Both the position numbers and the translations under genes were made by a program. DNA of 64,000 nt from Shimia sp. CNT1-13L.2 (GTDB lineage: Bacteria > Pseudomonadota > Alphaproteobacteria > Rhodobacterales > Rhodobacteraceae): the NCBI RefSeq assembly GCF_024331145.1, contig NZ_JANDJO010000012.1, positions 38,758-102,757 on the forward strand, in the 5' to 3' direction. The notes under the pieces are model-generated. The model had not been told where the DNA came from, did not search any database, and saw nothing but the letters and a program-made list of their open reading frames with translations. This document shows, in pieces, positions 1-8,329 of this stretch (the stretch's first letter is position 1; each line of letters starts with the position of its first letter).

Positions 1-182
1 GGGTTCACTTTGAGCGTTGGCGCCACTCGAACGGCTGCGGCAAGTTCTTTCACGCCGCCCGTTGCACCATGACCCTTGAGGTATTTGGCACCTATTCGGC
101 ACAGACGCTGGAGCCGCCTCAGGAGATCAAAGACAAGATTTCGGCCAAGTATCCCGGCTGGACCTGGAGGGAATTCGCATGA
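1..182 (+). CDS. soxD: sarcosine oxidase subunit delta, 3' end only
   Basis: Only the last 59 codons are visible, in the frame that begins at base 3. Subunit delta is the small zinc-binding subunit of heterotetrameric sarcosine oxidase. The segment HFERWRHSNGCGKFFHAARC is characteristic, and its His and Cys (RHSNGC) are at the spacing of two of the family's zinc ligands, as recalled from the known structure. The stop codon TGA (180-182) overlaps the ATG of soxA (179-181), so the two genes are translationally coupled. The 5' part, and presumably soxB, lie upstream of the window. Confidence 0.93.
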   Translation, partial: VHFERWRHSNGCGKFFHAARCTMTLEVFGTYSAQTLEPPQEIKDKISAKYPGWTWREFA

Positions 183-3100
183 GCACGCGTCTCGCATCAG
201 GCGGCCGTCTGCTGAACAAGGGCAAGCAGCTCAAGTTCAGCTTCAACGGCAAGCAATTCACCGGCTACGAAGGCGACAGCCTTGCTTCGGCACTTCTGGC
301 AAACGACCAGATGATGATCGGCCGGTCGTTCAAGTATCACCGCCCGCGCGGTGTTGTCGCCAGCGGCTCGGAAGAACCCAACGGCCTCGTCAACCTCGGC
401 GAGGGCGGCAAGTTCGAACCGAACCAGCGCGTCACCACGACCGAACTGTTTGATGGTCTGACCTGCACCTCGCAGAACCACTGGCCGTCGCTCGAGTTCG
501 ATATCGGTGCGATCAACAACCACATGACCCGGTTCTTCCCGGCGGGTTTCTACTACAAGACCTTCATGTTCCCGCGCTTTGCGTGGAAGCATGTCTTTGA
601 ACCGATTGTGCGTCAGTCGGCGGGTCTGGGTAAAGCGCCGCAGGATCGCGACGCGGACACCTATGAGCACTTCTACGCCTTTGTCGACGTGGTGGTGATC
701 GGTGGCGGTATCGCCGGTCTGCAGGCTGCAAAAGCGGCGGGTGCCTCGGGTGCCAAGGTTTTGCTGATGGAACAGACCCCGCATTGGGGTGGCCGCGCGC
801 CGGTTGACGGTGGCGAGGTCGACGGCAAGCCGGTGGCCGAATACATCGACGGTCTGGTTGCCGAGCTGCAAGCCATGGACAACGTCACCATGCGCAACCG
901 CATGATGGGCGCAGGTGTCTATGACCACGGGTATGTTCTGGGCTATGAGCGTGTGAACGATCACACCCCGATGAACACCGGCCCGCGTCACCGCCTGTGG
1001 CGTATCCGCACCAAGCAGATCATCACGGCAACCGGTGCCATTGAACGTCCGCTGTCGTTTGCGGGCAACGATATTCCGGGCGTGGTTCTGGCCTCTGCGG
1101 TTCGTGACTATGCCGTGGATTACGGTGTGTCCGTGGGTGACCGTACCGTTGTCGTGACCAACAATGACGACGCCTATCGTACTGCGATTGCTCTGAAAAA
1201 GGCCGGTCTTGAAGTGCCGGTGATCCTTGACGCCCGTGCGTCGGGTGGCGGTTCTCTGGCGGATGAGGCCAAGGCGCTTGGTATCCGTGTCGAGAACGGC
1301 AAGGGTATCGCCAAGGTCAAGGGCGGCAAGCGTGTGACCGGTGTTGTGGTCTGTGCCCAGGCGGGCCAGGGCGCGATGCTGGAAGAGATCAAATGTGATG
1401 CGGTTGCCATGTCGGGCGGCTGGTCGCCGGTTGTGCACCTGTGGTCGCATTGCGGTGGCAAACTGATCTGGGATGATGCGCAGGCACATTTCCGCCCCGA
1501 CGCCGCACGTCCGCCGAAAGGCGCGAATGGCGAAGGTTTCGTGATCCCGGCAGGGTCGGCCAATGGTCCTTTGGAACTGGCGGGTGTCGTTGCTGATGCC
1601 AATGCCGCCGGTGTTGCCGCTGCGAAAGCGGTTGGTCAGGATAGCAGCGTTGCTGCGCCTGCCGTTGCCGAAGCAGCCGAAGCCGCGATGGAACCCGTCT
1701 GGCTCATGCCGCAGGGCGCTGGCCCGGAACTGCGCATCAAGGCGTGGCTGGATTACCAGAACGACGTAAAAGTTTCGGACGTGCGTCTCGCGGCCCAGGA
1801 GGGTTACGAGAGCGTCGAGCACACCAAGCGTTACACCACGCTGGGTATGGCGACCGACCAGGGCAAACTGTCGAACATCAACGGCCTTGCCACGCTGGCG
1901 GGCCAGTTGAATGCACCGATCCCGGAAGTGGGCACCACCACCTTCCGTCCGCCCTATACGCCGATCTCGATGGGTTCGATCGCTGGTGAAGCGCGTGACG
2001 CGGTCTTCCAACCGCTGCGCCGGACCCCGATCCACGCCTACCACGAAGACGAGAAAGCCTTCTTTGAACCGGTTGGCCACTGGCGTCGTCCGTACTGCTT
2101 CCCGAAAGCAGGCGAGAGCCATGCCGATGCGGTGAAGCGCGAGATCAACCAGACCCGCAACAGCGTGGGCCTGCTGGATGCCTCGACCCTTGGTAAGATC
2201 ATCGTCAAGGGCCCCGATGCAGGCAAGTTCCTCGACATGATGTACACCAACATGATGTCGACGCTGAAGCCGGGCAAATGCCGCTATGGCCTGATGTGTA
2301 ATGAGAACGGTTTCCTGATCGACGATGGTGTTGTTGCACGCATCGATGAGGATACCTTCCTGTGCCACACCACCACCGGCGGTGCCGAGCGCATCCACGG
2401 CTGGATGGAAGACTGGCTGCAGTGCGAGTGGTGGGACTGGAAAGTCTATACCGCGAACGTGACCGAGCAATACGCGCAGATCGCGGTTGTGGGCCCGAAC
2501 GCCCGCAAGGTGATCGAAAAGCTGGGCGGCGAGATGGATGTCTCGAAAGAAGGCCTCGCGTTCATGGAGTGGAAAGACGGCAAGATCGGCGAATTCGACG
2601 CCCGCGCTTACCGGATTTCGTTCTCGGGTGAACTGTCCTACGAGATCGCGGTTCCCGCGTCGCAGGGACGGGCGTTCTGGGATGCGCTGATGGAAGCTGG
2701 CGCCGAGTTCGGTATCATGCCTTACGGCACCGAAGGGTTGCACGTGATGCGTGCCGAGAAGGGCTTTATTATGATCGGCGACGAAACCGACGGCACGGTG
2801 ATCCCTCAGGATCTCAACATGCAGTGGGCGATTTCCAAGAAGAAGGAAGACTTCCTTGGCAAACGTGCGCAGCTGCGTCCGTTCATGGCGTCCGACGACC
2901 GCTGGAAGCTTGCGGGCTTTGAGACGGTAGACGGGTCGGTCATTCCGGACGGTGCCTATATCGTCGGGACCGGCGTGAATGCCAACGGCCAGCGCAATGT
3001 GCAGGGTCGTGTGACCTCGACCTACTATTCGCCGACGCTGGACCGTGGCATCGCCATGGGCCTGATCGACGGTGGCATGAAGCGTCTGGGTGACGTGGTC

Positions 3101-3190
3101 GAGTTCAACAAGGTGGATGGCTCGACCGTGAAGGCCAAAGTGGTTGATCCGGTGTTCTATGACAAGGATGGGGAGAAGCAGAATGTCTAA
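179..3190 (+). CDS. soxA: sarcosine oxidase subunit alpha
   Basis: Large subunit (1003 aa) of heterotetrameric sarcosine oxidase. The complex oxidatively demethylates sarcosine with O2 and tetrahydrofolate to give glycine, methylene-THF and H2O2 in the cytoplasm. The order visible is an N-terminal ferredoxin-like segment (about residues 10-95), a dinucleotide-binding Rossmann motif GGGIAG at 175-180, a central oxidoreductase domain, and a C-terminal GcvT-like folate-binding domain from about residue 610. Full length for the family. The start overlaps the soxD stop by ATGA and the end overlaps soxG by 8 bases, as expected for a soxBDAG operon. No frameshift seen. A 1050-aa open frame on the opposite strand is a codon-bias shadow. 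Confidence 0.97.
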   Translation: MSTRLASGGRLLNKGKQLKFSFNGKQFTGYEGDSLASALLANDQMMIGRSFKYHRPRGVVASGSEEPNGLVNLGEGGKFEPNQRVTTTELFDGLTCTSQNHWPSLEFDIGAINNHMTRFFPAGFYYKTFMFPRFAWKHVFEPIVRQSAGLGKAPQDRDADTYEHFYAFVDVVVIGGGIAGLQAAKAAGASGAKVLLMEQTPHWGGRAPVDGGEVDGKPVAEYIDGLVAELQAMDNVTMRNRMMGAGVYDHGYVLGYERVNDHTPMNTGPRHRLWRIRTKQIITATGAIERPLSFAGNDIPGVVLASAVRDYAVDYGVSVGDRTVVVTNNDDAYRTAIALKKAGLEVPVILDARASGGGSLADEAKALGIRVENGKGIAKVKGGKRVTGVVVCAQAGQGAMLEEIKCDAVAMSGGWSPVVHLWSHCGGKLIWDDAQAHFRPDAARPPKGANGEGFVIPAGSANGPLELAGVVADANAAGVAAAKAVGQDSSVAAPAVAEAAEAAMEPVWLMPQGAGPELRIKAWLDYQNDVKVSDVRLAAQEGYESVEHTKRYTTLGMATDQGKLSNINGLATLAGQLNAPIPEVGTTTFRPPYTPISMGSIAGEARDAVFQPLRRTPIHAYHEDEKAFFEPVGHWRRPYCFPKAGESHADAVKREINQTRNSVGLLDASTLGKIIVKGPDAGKFLDMMYTNMMSTLKPGKCRYGLMCNENGFLIDDGVVARIDEDTFLCHTTTGGAERIHGWMEDWLQCEWWDWKVYTANVTEQYAQIAVVGPNARKVIEKLGGEMDVSKEGLAFMEWKDGKIGEFDARAYRISFSGELSYEIAVPASQGRAFWDALMEAGAEFGIMPYGTEGLHVMRAEKGFIMIGDETDGTVIPQDLNMQWAISKKKEDFLGKRAQLRPFMASDDRWKLAGFETVDGSVIPDGAYIVGTGVNANGQRNVQGRVTSTYYSPTLDRGIAMGLIDGGMKRLGDVVEFNKVDGSTVKAKVVDPVFYDKDGEKQNV

Positions 3191-3752
3191 GGCTGTGAGC
3201 GCCCTTGAAGGGGCATCGTTCGAAGGCTTTGCCAAGGTCGAGGAAACCGGCCTACGCGGCATGATCACCGTGCGCGGTGATCTGGACTCGAAAGAGATGG
3301 CGGAGGCGGTCAAGGCTGTTAACGGTGCCGAAATGCCGGCCGTGCGCAAGATCGTGCATGGCGAAGGCGGATCGGTTGCCTGGATGTCGCCGGACGAGCT
3401 TTTGGTGGTTTGCGCCTATGAGGAGGCGGACGCCAAGGTTGCGGCGATGACCGAGGCTCTGGCCGGTCAGCACGCGCTGGTCGTGAAGGTCTCTGATGCG
3501 CGCGCCGTGTTCCGTATCTCGGGCGAGGCTGCACGTGAAGTGATTGCCAAGCTGGCGCCTGTCGACATGTCGCCGGCGGCCTTTCCTGCCGGCGAATTCC
3601 GTCGCTCGCGGGTAGCGCAAGTGGCGGCGGCCTTCTGGCTGAACGAGGACGGTTCGTTCGAAATGATCTGCTTCCGGTCGGTGGCGCAGTATGTCTTTGA
3701 CCTGCTGTCGATCTCGTCTGAAAGAGGGGGCGAAGTCGGTTTCCTGAACTGA
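3183..3752 (+). CDS. soxG: sarcosine oxidase subunit gamma
   Basis: Subunit gamma (189 aa), a GcvT-related small subunit that packs against the others in sarcosine oxidase. The ATG at 3183 (MSKAVSALEGASFEGF) was preferred to an upstream in-frame ATG at 3144. It overlaps the last codons of soxA, and GGGGAGAAG just upstream is a good ribosome site. Features seen are the SDARAVFRISG and CFRSVAQYVFDLL segments and a hydrophobic C-terminus, all typical of SoxG. It is the last gene of the operon here: a strong hairpin with a T-run follows the stop by about 20 bases. Confidence 0.92.
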   Translation: MSKAVSALEGASFEGFAKVEETGLRGMITVRGDLDSKEMAEAVKAVNGAEMPAVRKIVHGEGGSVAWMSPDELLVVCAYEEADAKVAAMTEALAGQHALVVKVSDARAVFRISGEAAREVIAKLAPVDMSPAAFPAGEFRRSRVAQVAAAFWLNEDGSFEMICFRSVAQYVFDLLSISSERGGEVGFLN

Positions 3753-3774
3753 TCCAGTTACCCTGATGATTTTC

Positions 3775-3810
3775 GAGGCGCCTTTCCCACGCGGAAGGGC
3801 GCCTTTTTCT
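3775..3810 (+). terminator. intrinsic terminator of the sox operon
   Basis: GGCGCCTTTCC pairs with GGAAGGGCGCC (one G-T wobble) across a short loop and is followed by TTTTTCTT. It lies 22 bases after the soxG stop. Confidence 0.85.
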
Positions 3811-3870
3811 TGACGCTATTTAGAGGCACGCTAAAAAGTCTCCTGTAAGAAACTTGGAATGTGAAGGCAA

Positions 3871-4335
3871 ATGTTTGATTTAAAAATTGTTTTTGCTGCT
3901 GTGATTGCGGGAGCCTTGGCCGTTCCAGCTGTCGGTCATGCCGAGGGAAAAGAGATAATCTGGCAATGCGAAATTGATAAGGGCGACAATCGGACCTGGC
4001 TTTCGGAGCAGGTCATCATTGCCCATGTTCCCGGCGCCAAGACGGCTGTTGTTGCAGACAATGTCGCGCTTGTCTTTTTGGGGCATCCGGTAGAGGCAAA
4101 GGTAAAGACACGCGCCAAGAAGGACGTGTTCTATTGGAGAGTATCCGGCGTCAGAGATTCCAATAAGAGACCGGTTTCCCGTATGGAGTACATTGGCTAT
4201 CTCACACGGGACACGGGCCAATTTGCAATTTCGGCCCGCCCTGGCCAATCTCAGTTCTGGAACAGCAAGGGGTCGTGCAAGCCGTTGAAAGAAGAAAAAC
4301 GCTGGCGCAAGATCCTTCAGATGAAGAAGAAATAG
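3871..4335 (+). CDS. small secreted protein, tandem paralogue 1 of 4
   Basis: Function not recognised. A 154-aa protein with a clear signal peptide (hydrophobic core residues 5-22, cleavage near GHAEG). The mature part has a W-x-C near its start, then WLSEQVII, a VAD...HPVEAKVK segment, F-Y-W, R-x-E-Y-I-G-Y-L-T-R, and a late Cys (SKGSCK). The same order of landmarks recurs in the three genes that follow, so these look like diverged tandem duplicates with one probable disulphide. AAGGCAA precedes the ATG. The highly basic tail (KEEKRWRKILQMKKK) is unique to this copy. The gene is slightly lower in GC than its neighbours. It follows the sox terminator, so it probably has its own promoter. Confidence 0.75.
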   Translation: MFDLKIVFAAVIAGALAVPAVGHAEGKEIIWQCEIDKGDNRTWLSEQVIIAHVPGAKTAVVADNVALVFLGHPVEAKVKTRAKKDVFYWRVSGVRDSNKRPVSRMEYIGYLTRDTGQFAISARPGQSQFWNSKGSCKPLKEEKRWRKILQMKKK

Positions 4336-4435
4336 TGAAATCGATCTCTGGATCGCGTTCACTTTCGGGATAGACCGTTGTGAGCTTTGGCCTTGCGGGG
4401 TAAACCAATGTGGCTCGTGATCCAAGGAGGCACCC

Positions 4436-4840
4436 GTGTCGAAATCAGCACTCTACGTTACCGGAGTTCTCGCCCTGCTTGCGCAAGGCGCAGCGGCGCA
4501 GGTTGTTGACTGCAACATCAGTCAGCGCAGTTGGGGTGGTCTGGTGACCGAATGGTATACCTTCGAGGTCGATGCCGATCGCGGGCGGGTTCTGGTTTCC
4601 GATCCAACGATCAGATTTGTTTCGCAAAAACCGGTGAAGTCGGAAGTTGTCACGTTGACCGATGAGACAATCCACGTGACCTGGGATGTCAAGAAACTGC
4701 CCAGCCCGCTTGGAGATGAACAGAGGGGCGGGCGGTTCGAGGCAGAGATTGAAAGAGGTGAGAACCGGATCAAGGTCACGGCGCGCTATTCGGATGACGC
4801 TGATGGTGGTACGGGCAAGGGAATTTGCTTTCCCAAGTGA
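4436..4840 (+). CDS. small secreted protein, tandem paralogue 2 of 4
   Basis: Function not recognised. A 134-aa protein with a GTG start, supported by a strong AAGGAGGCACC ribosome site at 4424-4434. The signal peptide ends at GAAAQ. The mature part begins VVDCN and keeps the family landmarks: aromatic strand WYTFEVD, D-x-T-I-R...QKPVKSEV, V-T-W-D-V, an E-I-E-R-G segment and a terminal GKGICF cysteine. Two cysteines sit at the two ends of the mature chain, as in the neighbouring paralogues. It is the most diverged of the four. Predicted periplasmic or secreted, probably a compact beta fold (inference from alternating hydrophobic residues). Confidence 0.72.
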   Translation: MSKSALYVTGVLALLAQGAAAQVVDCNISQRSWGGLVTEWYTFEVDADRGRVLVSDPTIRFVSQKPVKSEVVTLTDETIHVTWDVKKLPSPLGDEQRGGRFEAEIERGENRIKVTARYSDDADGGTGKGICFPK

Positions 4841-4926
4841 GGGTGGACGGACCTCTTGATAAACTCGTGCTCTGGCCCCAGTTCAATGTTCGACGCCCTT
4901 TGGGCAACCAGTAGGGAGAAAGCACA

Positions 4927-5355
4927 ATGAAACCATTTTTGTTTGGACCTGTCCTGGCACTTGGTCTCGTCGGTGGGAGCGCGCAAGCTGGAAGCTGGGA
5001 ATGCAGTTTCGGCGGTCAAAAGGCTGATGGCTGGCTGCGCGGGCAGGTGTTCCTTACGGATGCGACAGAGACAAAACCGGCGACGGTTTACGATTCCCTG
5101 ATCAACAGCCAGCATTCTGGTCCGATTGAAGCGCGGGTTTCCGCGGACAACGACCAGCGCACGACGTTCAAGTGGAAGCTGCGCGATGTTCACTTGCGGT
5201 CGGGCTTTGCGCCGCGCATCAACTATACGCTTACGCGTCTGAAGAATGGCAACGATGCGACGCTTTTTGCGGTGGCGCCGGGGCTTGACGATTTCCGAAA
5301 TCGCGGTGGTGGCAATGTCGTGTTCAGCGCTGGAGGAAAATGTTCGGAGCGTTGA
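4927..5355 (+). CDS. small secreted protein, tandem paralogue 3 of 4
   Basis: Function not recognised. A 142-aa protein with AGGGAGAAAGCACA before the ATG. Signal peptide MKPFLFGPVLALGLVGGSAQA, then SWECSFGG. Landmarks shared with the flanking genes are W-x-C at the mature N-terminus, DGWLRGQVFL (compare RYGWISDKIYL in the next gene), T-V-Y-D-S, GPIEARV, F-K-W-K-L-R-D-V, R-I-N-Y-T-L-T-R-L and a C-terminal GGKC. This and the fourth copy are the most alike. About 70 bases separate it from the next start codon region, with no terminator seen between copies, so co-transcription is possible. Confidence 0.74.
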   Translation: MKPFLFGPVLALGLVGGSAQAGSWECSFGGQKADGWLRGQVFLTDATETKPATVYDSLINSQHSGPIEARVSADNDQRTTFKWKLRDVHLRSGFAPRINYTLTRLKNGNDATLFAVAPGLDDFRNRGGGNVVFSAGGKCSER

Positions 5356-5499
5356 GGCGCCAGTTGCGTCTCGACAACGGCGAGGCAATGCAGTGATGCG
5401 TCAGATGACTGACGTACTATTTTGAAAATAAAGGTAGTTCCTCTCCTTGACTTGGTGTTTCCTAGTGATGAGGTGAGATGTTCTGAACAGGAGATTTTT

Positions 5500-5916
5500 A
5501 TGAAGTTTTGTCTGACCCTTCTGCCGATTTTGGCATTTTCGACGGTGGCACACGCGGGCGTTTTCGAGTGCGATATGACGAAAAAAAGCCGGTACGGCTG
5601 GATTTCGGATAAGATCTACCTTGAGTACGAAGAGAATTCTAAGGGTGCTCGGATTTATGACGCGTATACCCACCACTACTTTGACAAGAAGCCGCTTGAT
5701 GCAGAGGTGAAACGGGCCACCGACAAGGCCGTCGTTTTTAGTTGGGAATTGCGTAATATCGAAACGGATTCCGGTAAGCCGAGCGGGCGGGTCAAGTATA
5801 CGGCAAATATCGAACGCGCATCGGGCCGTGTGCACGTGAACGTCCTGCTTTTGAGCTATGACAATACTTCTTTCGGGAATGGAACCTGCAAGTACGACGC
5901 CAAGCGACGGTTTTGA
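5500..5916 (+). CDS. small secreted protein, tandem paralogue 4 of 4
   Basis: Function not recognised. A 138-aa protein. The ATG at 5500 was chosen over the in-frame ATG at 5422 because AGGAGATTTTT lies just before it and the signal peptide (MKFCLTLLPILAFSTVAHA) starts there. The mature part has VFECDM, YGWISDKIYL, RIYDAY, KKPLDAEVK, VVFSWELRN, RVKYTANIER, SGRVHV and a late GNGTCK. Length, two-cysteine layout and motif order match the three genes upstream. Codon use is AT-richer than in sodB, which follows on the same strand. Confidence 0.74.
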   Translation: MKFCLTLLPILAFSTVAHAGVFECDMTKKSRYGWISDKIYLEYEENSKGARIYDAYTHHYFDKKPLDAEVKRATDKAVVFSWELRNIETDSGKPSGRVKYTANIERASGRVHVNVLLLSYDNTSFGNGTCKYDAKRRF

Positions 5917-5986
5917 CTTGACCTTTCTGCCCTGACACACACATCTGTACCGCAGAACAACCCGCACGAACACAAGGATGCTCACC

Positions 5987-6586
5987 ATGGCTTTCGAACT
6001 TCCCGATCTTCCCTATGCACACGATGCTCTTGCTGATCTTGGCATGTCGGCAGAGACCCTCGAGTACCACCACGACCTGCACCACAAGGCCTATGTCGAC
6101 AACGGCAACAAGCTGATTGCTGGCACCGAGTGGGAAAGCAAGTCGATGGAAGAGATCATCGTTGGCACCTATGACGCCAACGCTGTTGCTCAGAACGGCA
6201 TCTTCAACAACATCTCGCAGCTTTGGAACCACAACCAGTTCTGGGAGATGATGGGCCCGAACCAGACCGCCATGCCGGGTGAGCTGGAAAAAGCCATCGT
6301 CGAGAGCTTTGGCTCGGTTGACGAGTTCAAGTCGCAGTTCGCCGCTGCCGGTGCCGGCCAGTTCGGTTCGGGCTGGTGCTGGCTGGTCAAGGACGCCGAC
6401 GGCGGCCTGAAAGTCACCAAGACCGAGAACGGCGTGAACCCGCTCTGCTTTGGCCAGACCGCGCTGCTGGGCTGTGACGTATGGGAGCACTCCTACTACA
6501 TCGATTTCCGCAACAAGCGTCCGGTTTACCTGTCGAACTTCCTCGACAAGCTGGTGAACTGGGAGAACGTGGCATCGCGCCTGTAA
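5987..6586 (+). CDS. sodB: superoxide dismutase, Fe/Mn family (probably Fe)
   Basis: Converts superoxide to O2 and H2O2 in the cytoplasm; 199 aa, normal length. Metal-ligand regions are visible: His in YHHDLHHKAY, His in LWNHNQFW, and Asp and His in CDVWEHSYY. The FNNISQLWNH and GAGQFGSGW stretches favour the iron type, but metal choice cannot be proved from sequence. The start at 5987 (MAFELPDLPY) was preferred to the ATG at 5978, because the AAGGA ribosome site is too close to the first ATG and well spaced for the second. A strong terminator follows. Confidence 0.96.
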   Translation: MAFELPDLPYAHDALADLGMSAETLEYHHDLHHKAYVDNGNKLIAGTEWESKSMEEIIVGTYDANAVAQNGIFNNISQLWNHNQFWEMMGPNQTAMPGELEKAIVESFGSVDEFKSQFAAAGAGQFGSGWCWLVKDADGGLKVTKTENGVNPLCFGQTALLGCDVWEHSYYIDFRNKRPVYLSNFLDKLVNWENVASRL

Positions 6587-6610
6587 TCGGGTTTGCCACA
6601 CGAGAATTCG

Positions 6611-6641
6611 GGCCCCGGAGGGAAACCTTCGGGGCCTTTTT
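6611..6641 (+). terminator. intrinsic terminator of sodB
   Basis: GGCCCCGGAGG and CCTTCGGGGCC form a stem with a GAAA loop (one wobble), followed by TTTTT. It sits 25 bases after the sodB stop. Confidence 0.9.
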
Positions 6642-6708
6642 CATGGCTGCTTGCCAATTGCCGTGAACAGGTTCATCAATCGTCGGGTGATTTGAGGGGA
6701 GGCGGCGC

Positions 6709-7623
6709 ATGAGCGAGGTGCGGCAAGGCATTCTGGCGATGGTGGTGGCCTGTTTAACATGGGGCCTCGTGCCGCTGTTCTACAAACAGCTTGAGCATAT
6801 TCCGCCGATCGAAATCCTGGCCCATCGCACGATCTGGTCGGCGGTGATCTTTGTCGGGGTTCTGCTGTTCCAGGGGCGGCTCAAACTGCTTGGCGAGGCG
6901 CTTTTGTCACGACGCACGGTGGTGGTGGTCGCGGCTGCGGCCTTCCTGATTTCCTTCAACTGGTATTTCTTTATCTGGTCGGTCGCCAACGACAAGGCCA
7001 CGGAGGCGTCGCTTGGATACTTCCTGTTTCCGCTCGTGGCGGTGCTGCTTGGGCGGGTGGTGTTTCGCGAACAGTTGCAGAGGCTGCAGTGGATTTCCAT
7101 TGGCATCGCACTGTTTGCCGTGGTCCTGCTGACCGCGGGGTTGGGGGTTGCGCCGTGGATCGCGTTGGCGCTGTCGACAACCTTTGGATTGTACGGGCTG
7201 ATCAAGAAGGGCCTCAGCATCGGGCCGGTGGTGTCCGTGACAGCCGAGGTGATCGTGCTGGTTCCGATTGCCACGGTCATCCTGTGGTTTGCCCATGGTG
7301 ACGGGCAGGGGGCATTCGGCGCGGATGTGAAGGACAGTGTCTTGCTGGTCCTGTCCGGAGCGCTGACGGCGACGCCGCTGATCCTGTTCAGCTTTGCGAC
7401 CAAACGGGTGGCGCTGTCGACGATCGGGTTGGTGCAGTACCTGAACCCGACCTTGCAGTTCTTCTGTGCTGTAGTGATTTTTGGCGAACCCTTTGGTGTT
7501 TGGCACGGGATCGCCTTTCCCCTGATCTGGATCGCGCTTGCGCTTTATTCCTTTGCGGCGCTGCGTCAGGAGAAGGCAGCGTCCAAGGTAGATTCCAGTG
7601 TCGCCAGATCATCGACCACCTGA
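6709..7623 (+). CDS. rarD: RarD-type EamA/DMT permease
   Basis: Inner-membrane protein of 304 aa with about ten hydrophobic helices in the drug/metabolite transporter superfamily. The N-terminal motif GILAMVVACLTWGLVPLFYKQLEHIPPIEI-type segment, including the H-R-x-x-W-S signature, matches the RarD subfamily; its substrate is not established. Two EamA repeats are visible (about residues 8-140 and 150-290). The start codon follows GGGGAGGCGGCGC. The 3' end overlaps the oppositely oriented LOG-family gene by 58 bases, so the last 19 codons are shared antisense. No frameshift seen. Confidence 0.9.
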   Translation: MSEVRQGILAMVVACLTWGLVPLFYKQLEHIPPIEILAHRTIWSAVIFVGVLLFQGRLKLLGEALLSRRTVVVVAAAAFLISFNWYFFIWSVANDKATEASLGYFLFPLVAVLLGRVVFREQLQRLQWISIGIALFAVVLLTAGLGVAPWIALALSTTFGLYGLIKKGLSIGPVVSVTAEVIVLVPIATVILWFAHGDGQGAFGADVKDSVLLVLSGALTATPLILFSFATKRVALSTIGLVQYLNPTLQFFCAVVIFGEPFGVWHGIAFPLIWIALALYSFAALRQEKAASKVDSSVARSSTT

Positions 7624-8117
7624 ATGAAGTCTTTCAGGGAGGCATCGGCAAACCCCTGGTCGATGACGCTGTTGATGAGGGCAATCAGCGCGTCCCAGTA
7701 GCCGTTCACGTTGGCGAGCAGGATCGGTTTGTCGTGCAGACCCAGCTGGCGCCATGTGAGAACCTCGAAGAGCTCGTCCAGTGACCCTGCGCCGCCGGGC
7801 AGAACGATGATGGCGTCGCAGTTCATGAACATCACCTTTTTGCGCTCGTGCATGTTTTCGGTGACGATGAAGCGGGTCAGATCGACCTTGCCGACCTCGC
7901 GTTTCAAGAGGTGAACGGGGATCACGCCAAAGGTATCGCCGCCGTTGGCCTGGGTGGCATTTGCCACCGCGCCCATCAGGCCGATGTCTCCGGCACCGTA
8001 GACAAGCCGCCAGTTCTTGTGTGCCAGAAGCGCGCCGAGATCTTCTGCGAAGGTCTGAAATGCAGGGTCCTTGCCGGAACGTGAGCCGCAAAAGACACAG
8101 ATTGACGGGTTGGTCAT
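7566..8117 (-). CDS. LOG family (TIGR00730) nucleotide phosphoribohydrolase
   Basis: 183 aa, member of the Lonely Guy/YvdD family. These enzymes hydrolyse nucleoside 5'-monophosphates (cytokinin-type ribotides in the best studied cases) to the base and ribose 5-phosphate. Motifs seen are SICVFCGSRSGKDP at the N-terminus, GAGDIGLMGAVA, HERKKVMF and the active-site PGGAGSLDELFE (Ser where many members have Thr). The ATG at 8117 (MTNPSIC) follows GGGGAA and is preferred to a TTG at 8138. It converges on rarD and overlaps its 3' end. Whether it makes cytokinin or recycles nucleotides cannot be said. Confidence 0.9.
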   Translation of the reverse strand: MTNPSICVFCGSRSGKDPAFQTFAEDLGALLAHKNWRLVYGAGDIGLMGAVANATQANGGDTFGVIPVHLLKREVGKVDLTRFIVTENMHERKKVMFMNCDAIIVLPGGAGSLDELFEVLTWRQLGLHDKPILLANVNGYWDALIALINSVIDQGFADASLKDFIQVVDDLATLESTLDAAFS

Positions 8118-8329
8118 GGAATTCCCCAATATCTTCAATGCTGTTTTGACCAGTGTTACTCGGGTTGATATGGTCGCTCAACCGTCAAGGGGCCGTCGAA
8201 TTCATTATGCTGCCGCGCGTGTTTTCGATATGCCCAAGACGACAACATCTTGCGAGCGTTTCGCGCCAGACTTATGCACTAAGTTCATCGCGTGGCGTTT
8301 GAGCTAGCGGAATCTGGGGAAAGGCTGGC

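Noticed and set aside
197..3349. 1050-codon open frame antisense to soxA and soxG
   Set aside because: It lies exactly opposite conserved coding sequence; such mirror frames arise from GC-biased third codon positions. The translation has no recognisable domain or ribosome site.
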